Part shown: one piece after another, positions 18,743 to 28,600 of the stretch
Layout of the letters: each line of letters begins with the position of its first letter
How positions within the stretch are numbered: position 1 is the stretch's first letter
DNA from: Blepharisma stoltei
Taxonomy: Eukaryota; Ciliophora; Heterotrichea; Heterotrichida; Blepharismidae
DNA: 64,000 nucleotides
Direction of reading: 5' to 3'
Assembly: GCA_914767885.1 (NCBI GenBank)
Contig: CAJZBQ010000037.1
Span: 372,001-436,000 of the forward strand
The notes under the pieces: model-generated
The model's database searches: none
Seen by the model: only the letters and a program-made list of their open reading frames with translations
Told to the model about the DNA's origin: nothing
Position numbers and translations under genes: made by a program

Positions 18743-21129
18743 TTATTCAAGTTTTTCTATTAATTCCCACTGGCGTCTATTGTTTTCTATAGCTTCCACA
18801 TAATCAACGACTTGTGGCACAAAACTGTAAAAAAGTCTCCAAAGTGGCAGGATTAAGATTAAGATTAAGATTACGCTGGGTATTTTAAGTCCCTGCTTCG
18901 TCCGAGGAAGCATTCTACGGTTTCCCGTATGGTGGCAGAGCGTTCACCAAGCCCGGCCGAAACCCCGGTTTCTCGGTAGAGGTGAAGGTCAAGGGACGTG
19001 TCTATCGTCTTTGCTGACCGCCTCCATTTCCAACTTGGATCGTCGCCTAAGTTTACGCCAACACTGCCGCGTCGTCCGCCAGATCTGCCCATTGAAGGGC
19101 ACCTTTTAAACTGGAGAGACTCCCGTTTAGATGTCTAACTCGCCTTCCCCTCTTTTCCGGTCATCCCGAAAAAGAACTCAGCAGCTTTCGCCATTCGGGG
19201 CGAGCCACAAAAGCAGCTTAGGCAGGTAAGTCGCCCTGCCTCATTTCGGGCACTCACTGGGGGCTGAGCGCTGCTGGCAAAAAGAAGTCACGAGTAACTG
19301 CCCATGGGTCTGGGTCGCAAAAGCAGCGGTCTCTGTGCTTAGACCTCTCGCTTCGAGGTCCCAAACGTTGCTGGGCCAACTCCTGGCTCCAAAAACCATG
19401 CCCGGATATACATGGGTAACCACCACTGAGAGGGTGGGTCGGTCGCCATACGCCATTTTATGTATATCCAAAGTGGCAGGATAAATATGTCGATAAATCC
19501 CACCTGATTTTGCTTAATTTTTTTTATGTCGTTGCCAATTCTCAAAAATTCTGATACAGGAATCCCTCTTTGCTCTTCTTGCCAAACTTGCTGATTAAAT
19601 TCTTTTATGACTCTCAGTGACCATACAGTGGGCAAAATCAAACCTCTTAACTTACTTAACTTAACTGTCTGGTATTTAAGGTGTCTAGTGCCGCACCCCA
19701 TAAATGGAGTTTATAGCGAAAAATTGATGACGTCACCGGGCCATCTTGGAATCGCGATGGTTAGCCCACCGGCCAAGCCTTCACCTGCACTTCGCCCTTC
19801 TTCGCCGCACGTCTCACCCGGCGCGTTGCAGTCGCCCTTGCCTCGACTCAGCTCCTGCGCGTGTTCCGCCTGAGGGTCATCCTCCCGTGGGGATGTGCTG
19901 AGAGGTAAAAACTCCGAAATCTTGAGTGCACTGAGGAGCTGTTCCTTTGGTTATCCCCAAAGTTAAACAGCTATTGCTGTGCAGAAGTTCTCGAGAGAAA
20001 ACCCAACCCCATAAATAAAATTCCATGAGGGAGAGAAAATTAGCAAAGCTAATTTCTCTCGAACCGAATGCCATTTTATTTATCCAAAATCAAACCTCAG
20101 TGTTGGGTTTCCTACATCTGCACAATGAAGCGCCATTCCCATAAATGCTTGCTTATGGTCAGAGTTTTCTTTGTTGTAATGCTCCATAGAGTTTCTGAAA
20201 GTTTCCATGACTTGGCCATGCTTTGCCATGTCTGTTGCTAAAATAGCTGGAATTATTTGTTTTCTCATATAAGCTTATTTTGGATGAATATAGGAAGTTA
20301 TAGCGAATTATAATTAAAATAATAGTTATGCTATATTATTATAAACTTTTTCAGCTGGAGAAAATCCAGAGAATATATCACAGCCTGACAGTTCAAGAAA
20401 ATTAATAAGAGTTGCAGCATGGTAATTTTCCAAGACTGATGTGTCATTATATCGAATTGCCAAGCTATGACGAGAATTTATCATAAAAGCATTTGTAACT
20501 CCTGGATGGTTTAAATCATGGCCGATGGCAGAGACAAGCAAAGCAAGATGATCTTTGCTTTCTAAAAAGTCTGAGTACTTATTGGTTTTTACACCAATTG
20601 CATAAAGCATCTAAATAAGTTTTACTTGTGTCACACAAAATCCATGGTGAAAATTGTGAAATGGGTTGTTTTGGTAATTTTCTGAAATTGCAAAAATGAG
20701 TCTCTGAATTTTCAAAATATCAATATTAAATGCAGATATAAAATCATTATAAATATACAGTGCATATTCACGCAATTCTTCTTTTGTTTTTCCTAAAGTA
20801 GGGAAATCTTTTATCCCTGCTTCTTCAACTTTTTCGTGAATAGGAATAAATGGGTGCTCATTTGAATATTTAAGCTCTCCTTGGACTGAGAAATAAAGAG
20901 GAGAAAGAATATCATCTTGTATTGCCTCGAGTCACTTATTTCTGCGTGTTTCATCAATCTCTTGCAAACTAAAAAACGTCTGGCGAATTAATTCTAGTTC
21001 TTGAGGGGAAACAAGCTCTGTATTCTGATTTGCAAGCTGCTCAATTTTTTCCATCACAGCACGCTCTTGAGGAGTTTGTGTTTTAACTGCTGCCACCCTC
21101 ATTTTTGTTCTTGATGCTGTACAACCCAT
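18743..21129 (-). CDS. Cyclic nucleotide phosphodiesterase (PDEase class I), heavily interrupted
   Basis: About 408 codons. Starts MGCTASRTKMR (ATG 21129), a candidate N-myristoylation/palmitoylation signal, so probably membrane-associated. The catalytic core has the metal-binding HNFHHG, HDLNHPG, the ADVGNPT motif, and the late QVGFIDIFILPLW. It hydrolyses cAMP and/or cGMP. Interruptions: 15-nt intron 20611-20625, 66-bp IES 20268-20333, retroposons at 19647-20084 and 18854-19466. After repeat-based removal of all four, one surplus base remains at the 19647-20084 junction; a 453-bp rather than 452-bp excision there gives RFDFPTVWSLRVIKEF with the family Trp in place. Without this the gene is frameshifted. 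Confidence 0.85.
18854..19466 (-). mobile_element. GC-richer retroposon-like element, 613 bp (family A, reverse)
   Basis: Flanked by the 16-bp direct repeat TCCAAAGTGGCAGGAT (18838-18853 and 19467-19482). On the minus strand it starts ATACATAAAATGGCGTATGG as in the copy at 12373, ends GGGACTTAAAATACCC, and carries a (TTAATC)n microsatellite tail (18854-18871). An ORF from the first ATG stays open for about 115 codons (MAYGDRPTLSVVVTHVYPGM). Excision restores IFILPLWRLFYSF in the phosphodiesterase. Confidence 0.9.
19647..20084 (-). mobile_element. GC-richer retroposon-like element, 438 bp (reverse)
   Basis: Flanked by the 14-bp direct repeat CAAAATCAAACCTC (19633-19646 and 20085-20098). On the minus strand it starts GGATAAATAAAATGGCATTC and ends CTTAAATACC with a TTAAG-repeat tail. 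Near the 5' end a strong hairpin lies at about 20031-20060 (ATTAGCAAAGCTAAT core). With UGA as Trp, an ORF of about 129 codons spans nearly the whole element. Confidence 0.88.
20268..20333. other. Short TA-bounded IES, 66 bp
   Basis: Separates AEKVYNN from RKQIIPAILATDMA of the phosphodiesterase and contains TAA stops. Joining TA 20268-20269 to TA 20334-20335 gives AEKVYNNMRKQIIPAILATD in frame. No other TA pair nearby gives an open frame. Confidence 0.85.
20611..20625 (-). other. 15-nt spliceosomal intron
   Basis: On the minus strand GTAAAACTTATTTAG lies between …GFCVTQ and MLYAIGV of the phosphodiesterase; it contains a TAG in frame if unspliced. Confidence 0.9.
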
Positions 21130-21425
21130 TTTTACAATATTACGTCAAATTAATTTTTTTGTGTATATAATTAATTTGTGTATCTTTATCAAAATAATAT
21201 TTGTCTTTTTCCATAAAGTTTCAATAAATTAAATTTATGATTTACTTTTATATTATTTATTATTATGAAAATTAAAGATAAGGAAAGTTTAATGTCAGAA
21301 ATTAATGGAGAATATTATTAAAAACTTGGAATTAATTTATTATAAAACTAAAGACTAAATTTTTTTGAAAGTAAGATTAAAAATCTCTCAAACTTTGAGG
21401 CGAAATAATGTCAAATTAATAAAAT
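21130..21425. other. Divergent intergenic region
   Basis: 296 bp of AT-rich DNA between the starts of the phosphodiesterase and the FYVE-like gene; a presumed bidirectional promoter. No motif can be assigned. Confidence 0.5.
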
Positions 21426-22526
21426 ATGGAGGATCAATTTGAGACTGAAAATACACAATCTGAAGAGCAGCTTAGCACAACAGGAGAGTCACTTGACATT
21501 ATTGACCCTTCAATTGATCAAACTGCTTATAAAAAAGACAAAAACTGCATAATTTGCAACGTTAAATTCGGCAAAGGCTCTTTAGCGCATTCTCGAAAAT
21601 ATTTATGCAAGTTTTGTTATAGAGGAGTCTGCTTTAATTGCTCAAAAAATCGTATTCATGACCAAAGATGCTGCGATAACTGCTACCCTAAGCAAACTCA
21701 TTCAAATCAAAAAGAGCCCGAAGATCACACTACAATAGAGCAATTAAAAAGAAAAATTAAAATTCTTGAAGAAAAACTTGAAATAGAGCAAATCAATATT
21801 AATCAAAATAAAGAAAAAATAATAGAAGCCGAAAATAATTGCGATAAAAAAGATAAAGAAATTCACGAGCTTAAAGAAAAAATAAAAGAAATGGGAATTC
21901 AATGAGAAAATATGGGCAACGGTATTGATAAAACCTTAGAAAGAAATTCACAACAGGTAGATTTAATTCAAAATGCTGAAAAAGAAATTGAGGAATTAAA
22001 CGAAAAAATTATTATGATGAATGATGAAAAAAGTCAGTTAAAAAATAGACTTTTTAAGCTAGAAAAAGAACTAGCTGAAAAAAATAAAGAAAATAATGAA
22101 TATATGAACCAATTAAAAGAGCTTAAAGCACAACTTCAAGAGTACTCGAACAACTCAATAAAAGATTATTCAACTGAAAATGAAATTTTAAAAGAACAAA
22201 TAAGAGAGCTGCAAGCAGAACAAGAATGCCATAATAAAGATCTTATTGATGCTTTAGAAGTCTTAAGATTACAAATCACAAATGAGCATGAAGAAAACAT
22301 AAAATTACGAGAATTTATTGAGCAACAGCAGGATACTGAAGAATTAGAAGAGCTATTAGGAGCAGAAAGGAAAAAAGTCAGAGAGCTTGAGGAAGAAAGA
22401 AAAATTTTACAAATGAAACTCGACAGAGAAAGGGAAAGAGAAAGAGAATATAACGAAGAAAAGAAAATTGAAGAAATGTCTACTGAAATCACTGCTGAGA
22501 AACGTTGTAAATGTCAATTATTTTAA
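21426..22526 (+). CDS. FYVE-like zinc finger and coiled-coil protein
   Basis: 366 residues, reading through TGA at 21903 as Trp, no intron. Residues about 40-90 form a FYVE-type cysteine cluster (CIICNVKFGKGSL … CKFCYRGVCFNCS … RCCDNCYP); the basic RR/KHH lipid-binding signature of true FYVE domains is not evident, so binding to phosphatidylinositol 3-phosphate is uncertain. The rest is an almost continuous coiled coil ending in a cysteine-bearing tail (KRCKCQLF). Likely an endosomal or cytoskeletal tether. The stop overlaps the convergent gene by 4 bp (22523-22526). Confidence 0.75.
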
Positions 22527-23332
22527 TTTAAAACATTCTTATACACTTTTTTACTTTCTCACTTTTTCCCCCTTTTAATAACTTCTTCTTCTAAATCATC
22601 TAATCTTTCCTTATCAATTTTTTCCAATGTCCTCTTCTTCTCATAATACTCCTCTAACTTCTTTTTTTGCATTTCTAAATATTTTTGCTTTTTTTCTTCT
22701 TCTTTCTTTTTCTTCATACTTTGCTCCTGCTCTTCTAATTTCGCCTGCTCTTCTTTTAATTTTGCTTCTTCTTTATATTTTCCTAATTTCCCTTTAATCT
22801 TTTCTAAATGTTTCAGTCTTTTTAATTCAGAAATTTCCTGTTCTTTTTTAATTTTTTCTTGCTGCTCTTTGATTTTCTGGATGCTTTCAATCTCTTTTCT
22901 TAATTTTTCTTCTTTATATGCTTCAATTTTTTCTAAAAGCTTCAATTTCTGTGTATTTGGAAGTGAAGAATGCCTAGGAGCAGATGGGGATGTAAATTTT
23001 GTACCCCGACCTCTAAAGCGAATTGTAAAGCTTTTATTATTTTGCTCAATAGATGGCAGTGTGACGTTTAGTGCTGAAACATCGAGACCTTCTGAAAATT
23101 GCTGCAGAGAGAACTGAGGCTTTGTTGGTGATGGGAGAGCTGGCATTGCTTCAATAGAAGAAAAATGCTTGCATGGGAGTTTTAGGGTACATATGACACA
23201 ACGACCTTGCTGAGGAAGTGTAGAACGGAGCTCACTTACTGCAAACTCAAATTCTTTTTTGCGTAATTCTTCAAGCGCCTTTTGGAGCTCTTGGCCTTTT
23301 TGATTTAACGTTGCTTCGATTGACTCTTCCAT
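22523..23332 (-). CDS. Lys/Glu-rich coiled-coil protein
   Basis: 269 residues from ATG 23332 (MEESIEATLNQKGQELQ). The TGA at 22559 is Trp under this code, extending the protein to TAA 22523 (…GKKWESKKVYKNVLN). A short cysteine motif near residue 65 (CVICTLKLPCKHF) may bind a metal. From about residue 130 a long, highly charged single helix or coiled coil follows (KEEAKLKEEQAKLEEQEQ). No homologue recognised. It overlaps the FYVE-like gene tail to tail. Confidence 0.7.
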
Positions 23333-23644
23333 AAATAAATATTTTAGTGAAATATAATAATGCTGGACAATATTAAATTTCTATGAAAATAATTGGATTA
23401 TATGTTAACTTGAAAACTGGAGCTATTATGTCATTATTAGAAGAGAAAATATTATCACTTTTTCAAAGAACTTGTAAAAGAATGAATAGAATAATGAACC
23501 AGTTTATATCCCTTTTGTAAAGGAATATATATAAAATGAAGCATTCCACATTATTTTTAGGTTCCTTAATTATTGCTAATGTAATATTAATAAGCTTTAC
23601 TAGAATAATATCGAATTAGATTATTTTTAATAATGATCCAATAA
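23333..23644. other. Divergent intergenic region
   Basis: AT-rich spacer between the coiled-coil gene start and the RING gene start; no motif recognised. Confidence 0.5.
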
Positions 23645-24560
23645 ATGGGGAATTCTTATCAGAATTTTAAAGGGCGATTGAGCAGTATTAATGAATATAC
23701 CCAATCTAAAGAATTTACCAAATATTCAGGTAAAATTTTATTTTTTCATGTCAAAGCCAAGAAAATAAATGAGTACGTACCTGTCTTTTGAAAGTTAAAA
23801 GGCTTCATTCGCATTTCTGTTTATGAAATAGGTGAAGAATCAGATCCTCGTAGGTCGCTTAAAAAGAAATTGTCAATTAGCAATACTAATAGGATTTATG
23901 AACTGTTAATGCATATGAAGTTTGCTTCATCATTAAGCCCAACCACAATGCTGAATGAAAATGAATGCTCTATTTGTTTAGAAAGACTAGCTGACACAAT
24001 TTTGCCATGCCATCATTCTTTTTGTCATAGGGATATTCATGAATGAGAAAAACGTCAAAATACCTGCCCAATATGCAGAAGACCAATTAATCTAACTCCC
24101 CCTCCTCCGTGAGTGAACAAAACGATTAGAAAAATCGCTATTTTTTTGCCAAAAAACCCACCCTCTGTGAGTGAACAAAAATTTTTTAATAGAAAAATTT
24201 TTTATGGAAAAAAAATTGATATATAAGTGAAATTAGTATAATGAAATCTAGAGCTAATTCTGTTTAATTTTAAACGAATTGCTTTTTAAAACATAAATTT
24301 TATAAATTAAATTAATATTTGCTTTCCAATTTTCGCGAATTAGGATTTTTTTAAATTTCGAAAAAAAATATTTTTTATAAAATTTAAATATAAATTTTTT
24401 AAAAAAAAAAAATTAACCCTCCGTGAGTGAACAAAATTTTTTTGTTCACTCACGGAGGGGGGGAGTAAACAATTCATTCACAGATCTCGCTGAGAGCTTT
24501 GAAGATATTCAAAATGAAATTGATAATTGCCTGTCTGAAATTATATCTTTAATTAACTAA
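23645..24560 (+). CDS. RNF141: RNF141-like RING finger protein, interrupted by a MITE
   Basis: 180 residues after removal of a 373-bp MITE (24093-24465). Starts MGNSYQNFKGRLSS with a myristoylation-type glycine. The C3HC4 RING is complete: ECSICLERLADTILPCHHSF, CHRDIHEWEKRQ, CPICRRPI, close to RNF141/ZNF230, including the W position encoded by TGA. Probable E3 ubiquitin ligase. TA-to-TA excision fuses RRPIN to LNNSFTDLAESFED, a short C-terminal helix as in RNF141. In the unedited gene the RING is directly followed by MITE stops. It converges on the AP endonuclease with 16 bp between the stops. Confidence 0.85.
24093..24465 (+). mobile_element. MITE family 1, complete, 373 bp, in the RING gene
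   Basis: TA-flanked. Two direct copies of CCCTCCGTGAGTGAACAAAA-type motif at the 5' end about 60 bp apart (the first with an extra CTC, the second with CTCTG), an AT-rich core with GAAATCTAGAGCTAATTCTG, and an inverted pair at the 3' end separated by a T-run. Ends are ACTCCC…GGGAG. Removal restores the RNF141-like frame exactly. Confidence 0.95.
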
Positions 24561-24576
24561 CTATAAATAAAGAAGC

Positions 24577-25515
24577 TTAATTATTAGTTAAAACCAGCTC
24601 AACAGGATGATGGTCACTTCCAGGAATATCATCATGAATCAAGCTGTCCCTTACCCTTGGCATTAATCTTTGACTGACCACAATATAATCCAGCCTCCAT
24701 CCCATATTTTCACTTTTTGCTCTCACATTTTTCGCGCTATACCATGAGTATTTTCTTTCTTGAGGGTGCAGATTTCTAAAGGAGTCTACAAATCCTTGTC
24801 CTAGAGTAACTGTAAACTGCTCTCTTTCTTGCTTTGTGCATCCTGCACATTTATCTTTCCCTTTCATATCATAAATATCAATATCTTGATGTACCACATT
24901 TAAGTCCCCAAGCCAAACTACGCTTTTTCCTCTATTTTCCAGTCCTTTTATATAATTTCTGAAATCAACGTCCCATTCCTCAGTTCTATATTTAAGTCTT
25001 TCTAATTTTTGGCCAGCATTTGGAATATAAGTGGAAACTACAAAAAAGGTGTCGAATTCAACTGTTATAACCCTGCCTTCATCATCATGCTTACGGCTAC
25101 CAATTCCATATTCAATACTAATTGGCTCTGTTTTACTTAAAATTGCTGTCCCTGAATAACCTTTTTTAGCTCTGCTGCAGGACCAGTATTGATAAGGGAA
25201 AGTTGAAAATGTTCGACGGAATTCTGGAATGTTGGCATCTTGAAGTTTAGTTTCATTGAAGCAAAGGACGTCAATATTTTCGCGGCTTGCAAGCTCATTG
25301 AGGTTAGGCCTTTTTATGCACGCGCGGATTCCATTGATATTCCAAGAGACTATACGAATTTCAGGGCGCGAAAATTGCCCTGTGCTACTTGTTTGGAGCT
25401 TGGCTTCTTCTGCAATTAGAGTTGTTTGCTTAGTGGTTTTAGGCAATTTAATAGGCTTTTTTTCTTCTTCTTCACTGTCTGCTGCTTTCCTTTTTGCCGG
25501 CTTCTTTTCTTTCAT
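24577..25515 (-). CDS. APEX1: AP endonuclease, ExoIII/APE1 family
   Basis: 312 residues, uninterrupted. Base-excision repair enzyme cutting 5' to abasic sites. Conserved blocks: SWNINGIRA, DVLCFNETKLQ (metal Glu), YWSCSRAKKGYSGTAILSK, WLGDLNVVHQDIDIY (catalytic Asp/Asn), WRLDYIVVSQR, and PGSDHHPVEL (catalytic His). About 45 N-terminal residues are Lys-rich (EKKPAKRKAADSEEEEKK), like the nuclear localisation tail of APE1. The start at 25515 includes this tail. No TGA within the catalytic core. Confidence 0.95.
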   Translation of the reverse strand: MKEKKPAKRKAADSEEEEKKPIKLPKTTKQTTLIAEEAKLQTSSTGQFSRPEIRIVSWNINGIRACIKRPNLNELASRENIDVLCFNETKLQDANIPEFRRTFSTFPYQYWSCSRAKKGYSGTAILSKTEPISIEYGIGSRKHDDEGRVITVEFDTFFVVSTYIPNAGQKLERLKYRTEEWDVDFRNYIKGLENRGKSVVWLGDLNVVHQDIDIYDMKGKDKCAGCTKQEREQFTVTLGQGFVDSFRNLHPQERKYSWYSAKNVRAKSENMGWRLDYIVVSQRLMPRVRDSLIHDDIPGSDHHPVELVLTNN

Positions 25516-25698
25516 ATTAATTATAAGAAATGAATAGATTTTTTGATATATTTGAGAATATAGAAAATTATTAGGAAAAATAAGACAGAAAATTTATTGG
25601 CAAGTTAATATTTCCCAATATCTATTTTAAAGTTATATCCAAATAAATCTTTGGCTTCCAATTTAGATTAAGTTAAAAGGGTACCTTATTTATCCATT

Positions 25699-28600
25699 TT
25701 ATTCGTTGATCGATCTATTTTCAGAAGGACAAGGATCAATTTCAATGCTTTTATTTCTATCATCAGCTAGAATTGATGAAAAATTTTCTAATTCAATGTC
25801 TTGAGTACTATTTATAATTCTACTCCCAGTAATATATAAATATTTCGAATTATTGATTACTTGAGTATTAGTTTCATATCCAATTTTGTACTTTTTCCTT
25901 TTAAATAATCTACTTAGTAAAATTAAAGTAGTATCTTTTGCATCTTTTAAAAAGCTACTGAAAATTTTTGGCAATATATAAAGGATGAACAGTAAATTTG
26001 CAAAGATAGTTATAATAAAGATAAAAACTTCACTAGAATAATCTAATTTTCCAGTAGCAAAGAATAAGCCAGTGAAGATTGTGATTAATAAAATGAGTTT
26101 TGCTAGCAATTCAGCGTTGTTTAAGTATGTATCTGTAAATGGCTTATTTCTGTTTTGGAAATGGAAAAATAAAATTAAAATCACTATTGCAGTGAGCGCT
26201 TGCAATGGTAGAGTAATATTTGATAAATACACTGAGAAGCAAATTAAAATAATTTTACTATAAAAGATAAAAAACTCCCAATAGAAATATTCTGTAGTGT
26301 AGCCATGACAAATGAACTCATATTTTAACTTGTCTGATCCTCCGCCCTGCACCCTTCTCAATCTTAAAACTTTCGTAAATAAATATGCTGGCCCTAAAAT
26401 TCCTCATAGCAGTATTGATGGCAAGCCTATCGAAAATGCATAAAATAAATGCTCGCTAGTTCAGCACTGAATTTCAAGATTTTCATTTAGCCAAAATTCT
26501 CCTTGGCTAATTTCTTTGCAGCTAAAAATTTTGAAAAATGGCTGCATCAAGTGTGGGTGAATTAAAAATAGTAAAACAATCCATATTGAGATAAAATAAT
26601 GGGAAAATTCCGAAAAGCTTTTCTTTTTATATAAGAAATAAAGAGATAGCAGAATTAAGCATATGTTTCCTAATAAGAAAGGTGCAGAACTAATAATAAA
26701 AAAATTCGTATAAAATACACTTTTTTGAGAATCTAACTGTAAAAAGCAATCAATAGAAAAAATCTGCTCCATAATAAAATTCATACTAGACTCAATATGA
26801 AATAATTTCATAATTTCTTTTGGCCAGTTCAAATTGAAAGTCGTAATGATAGTTAAAATATGCAAATAATTTCAAAAAATTTTGATATAAACTGGCGTAT
26901 ATGTTTGTGTGCCAAGTATAGATTTTTTTACAGTAATCCAAATTAAGAGAGTAATAACAGTAAGTACTCCTATAAATCCAAAGAAGTTCATAAAATTAAT
27001 TCATCTTTCCGGACAAATTTTACAATAATTTTCATATAGCCTTCCATATCCATATTGACAAGCTTGGCACAATTTTCCCTCATATCCTTTTTTACAAACT
27101 CCTGTATATGATAAATTTTTTGGATCAGGAGAACCTAAACATGCTGAAGGATTGGGACATCTCCAAAACACTTCAGTATCATTACTTTCTCTCCAGTATC
27201 CTTCTTTAGGAACAATTGAAGAGTTTCCATAGCAGACAGCATGTTCTGGACAAGTAATGCACTCTGTATTATTTAATTCTAAGCTATAATATGGTTTTTC
27301 ACAAATCACACATTGATTACTAGCAGTTGCTTCACCTATCTTGCATAGACGAAGAAAAACATTTATAAGAAAATTATTAGAATCTTCAATTGTAGGAGCA
27401 TAAACCTTAATTTTAGTTGAAGATCCTGGAGGTGCTATAACTACATAATCAGTAAAATTGAATATCCCGCTAAAAGCTGTGACCGTTGTAGTTCCAAAAA
27501 GTATGGTATTTGGATCATTTGCTAGTAACTGGACTTGGCTTAAATTGTCTGTATATATTATTTGATCATAGTGATCTACAATTGCGCAGGTTATTGGCTG
27601 CTCGCTTTTCTGACCTGGAGCTATTCCACTAATAGTTGGCATTGAGCTTGAAGGACTATTTAGATATTGATTTTCTCTTTTAGTGTTTATATAAATCAGT
27701 TTAAATGGATATGAAGCTATGTCAGGACCATATCTGGCAGAATTGTTTACAAAAAAATTATCAATGATTACTGGGTTTGAGCTATCTCAACTAATGGCTC
27801 CTCCATTATTTATGGCTTTATTCCTAGTAAAATGGTTAGATGATATGTTGAAAGAACATGAATCAAATTTATCGCAGTTTATTTTGATACCTCCTCCAAT
27901 GCCATCATATATCCCTGCTTCTCTATTTTCAGTATCTGAAGATCCTGCCAGATTATCAATAAACTCAGAAAACAGAACATGCAAATTGATATTACTTGCT
28001 AAAATGGCTCCGCCATTAAAAGCAAAATTACTAACAAAAACAGATGAAGATATTACATACTGATTTGAAATAGGGGTATCAATGTCTGTCATCAAGTAAA
28101 TTGCTCCTCCAGATGATGCAGAATTATTATAAAATAAGCATGATTCAATTGATATTTTCATGCACTTTGAGCAATAAACTGCACCCCCATTTGATCCTGA
28201 TCCATCATAAAATTCAGAATTCATGATTTCTAATGACGCTATTTCGTTCCCAACTATTGTGCTGTCTGAAAGGTTTTGAAATATAGCTTTTTCTATTTGA
28301 ACAAAGCTATGATATGCATCGATTGAAGACCCTATAATATTTTTCATCGTTGAATTATAGATATTTAATGATCCATCTTTGTATATAAATAATGACCCAC
28401 CAGCTTTTGAAACTAAGTTTGAAAAATAAGAATCTATGATAATAGCCATGCTTGAGAGAGAAAATAAAGCAGTTCCTGAGCTATTCGAAAGTCCATTGAT
28501 AAATGAAGAATTTTTAATTGTAGTTACACTTTCAGATTTAATTTGAATAAAGCAACCCTGGTCCCCAATTTGATCTGAAAAACTTGTATTTACTATTGTT

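Noticed and set aside
22166-22492. 108-codon minus ORF of mostly Ser/Leu
   Set aside because: Antisense shadow of the coiled-coil part of the FYVE-like gene.
24093-24465. Motif pairs in the MITEs as a CRISPR-like repeat array
   Set aside because: Only two direct copies per element with one fixed spacer, plus an inverted pair; eukaryotic transposon ends explain them fully.
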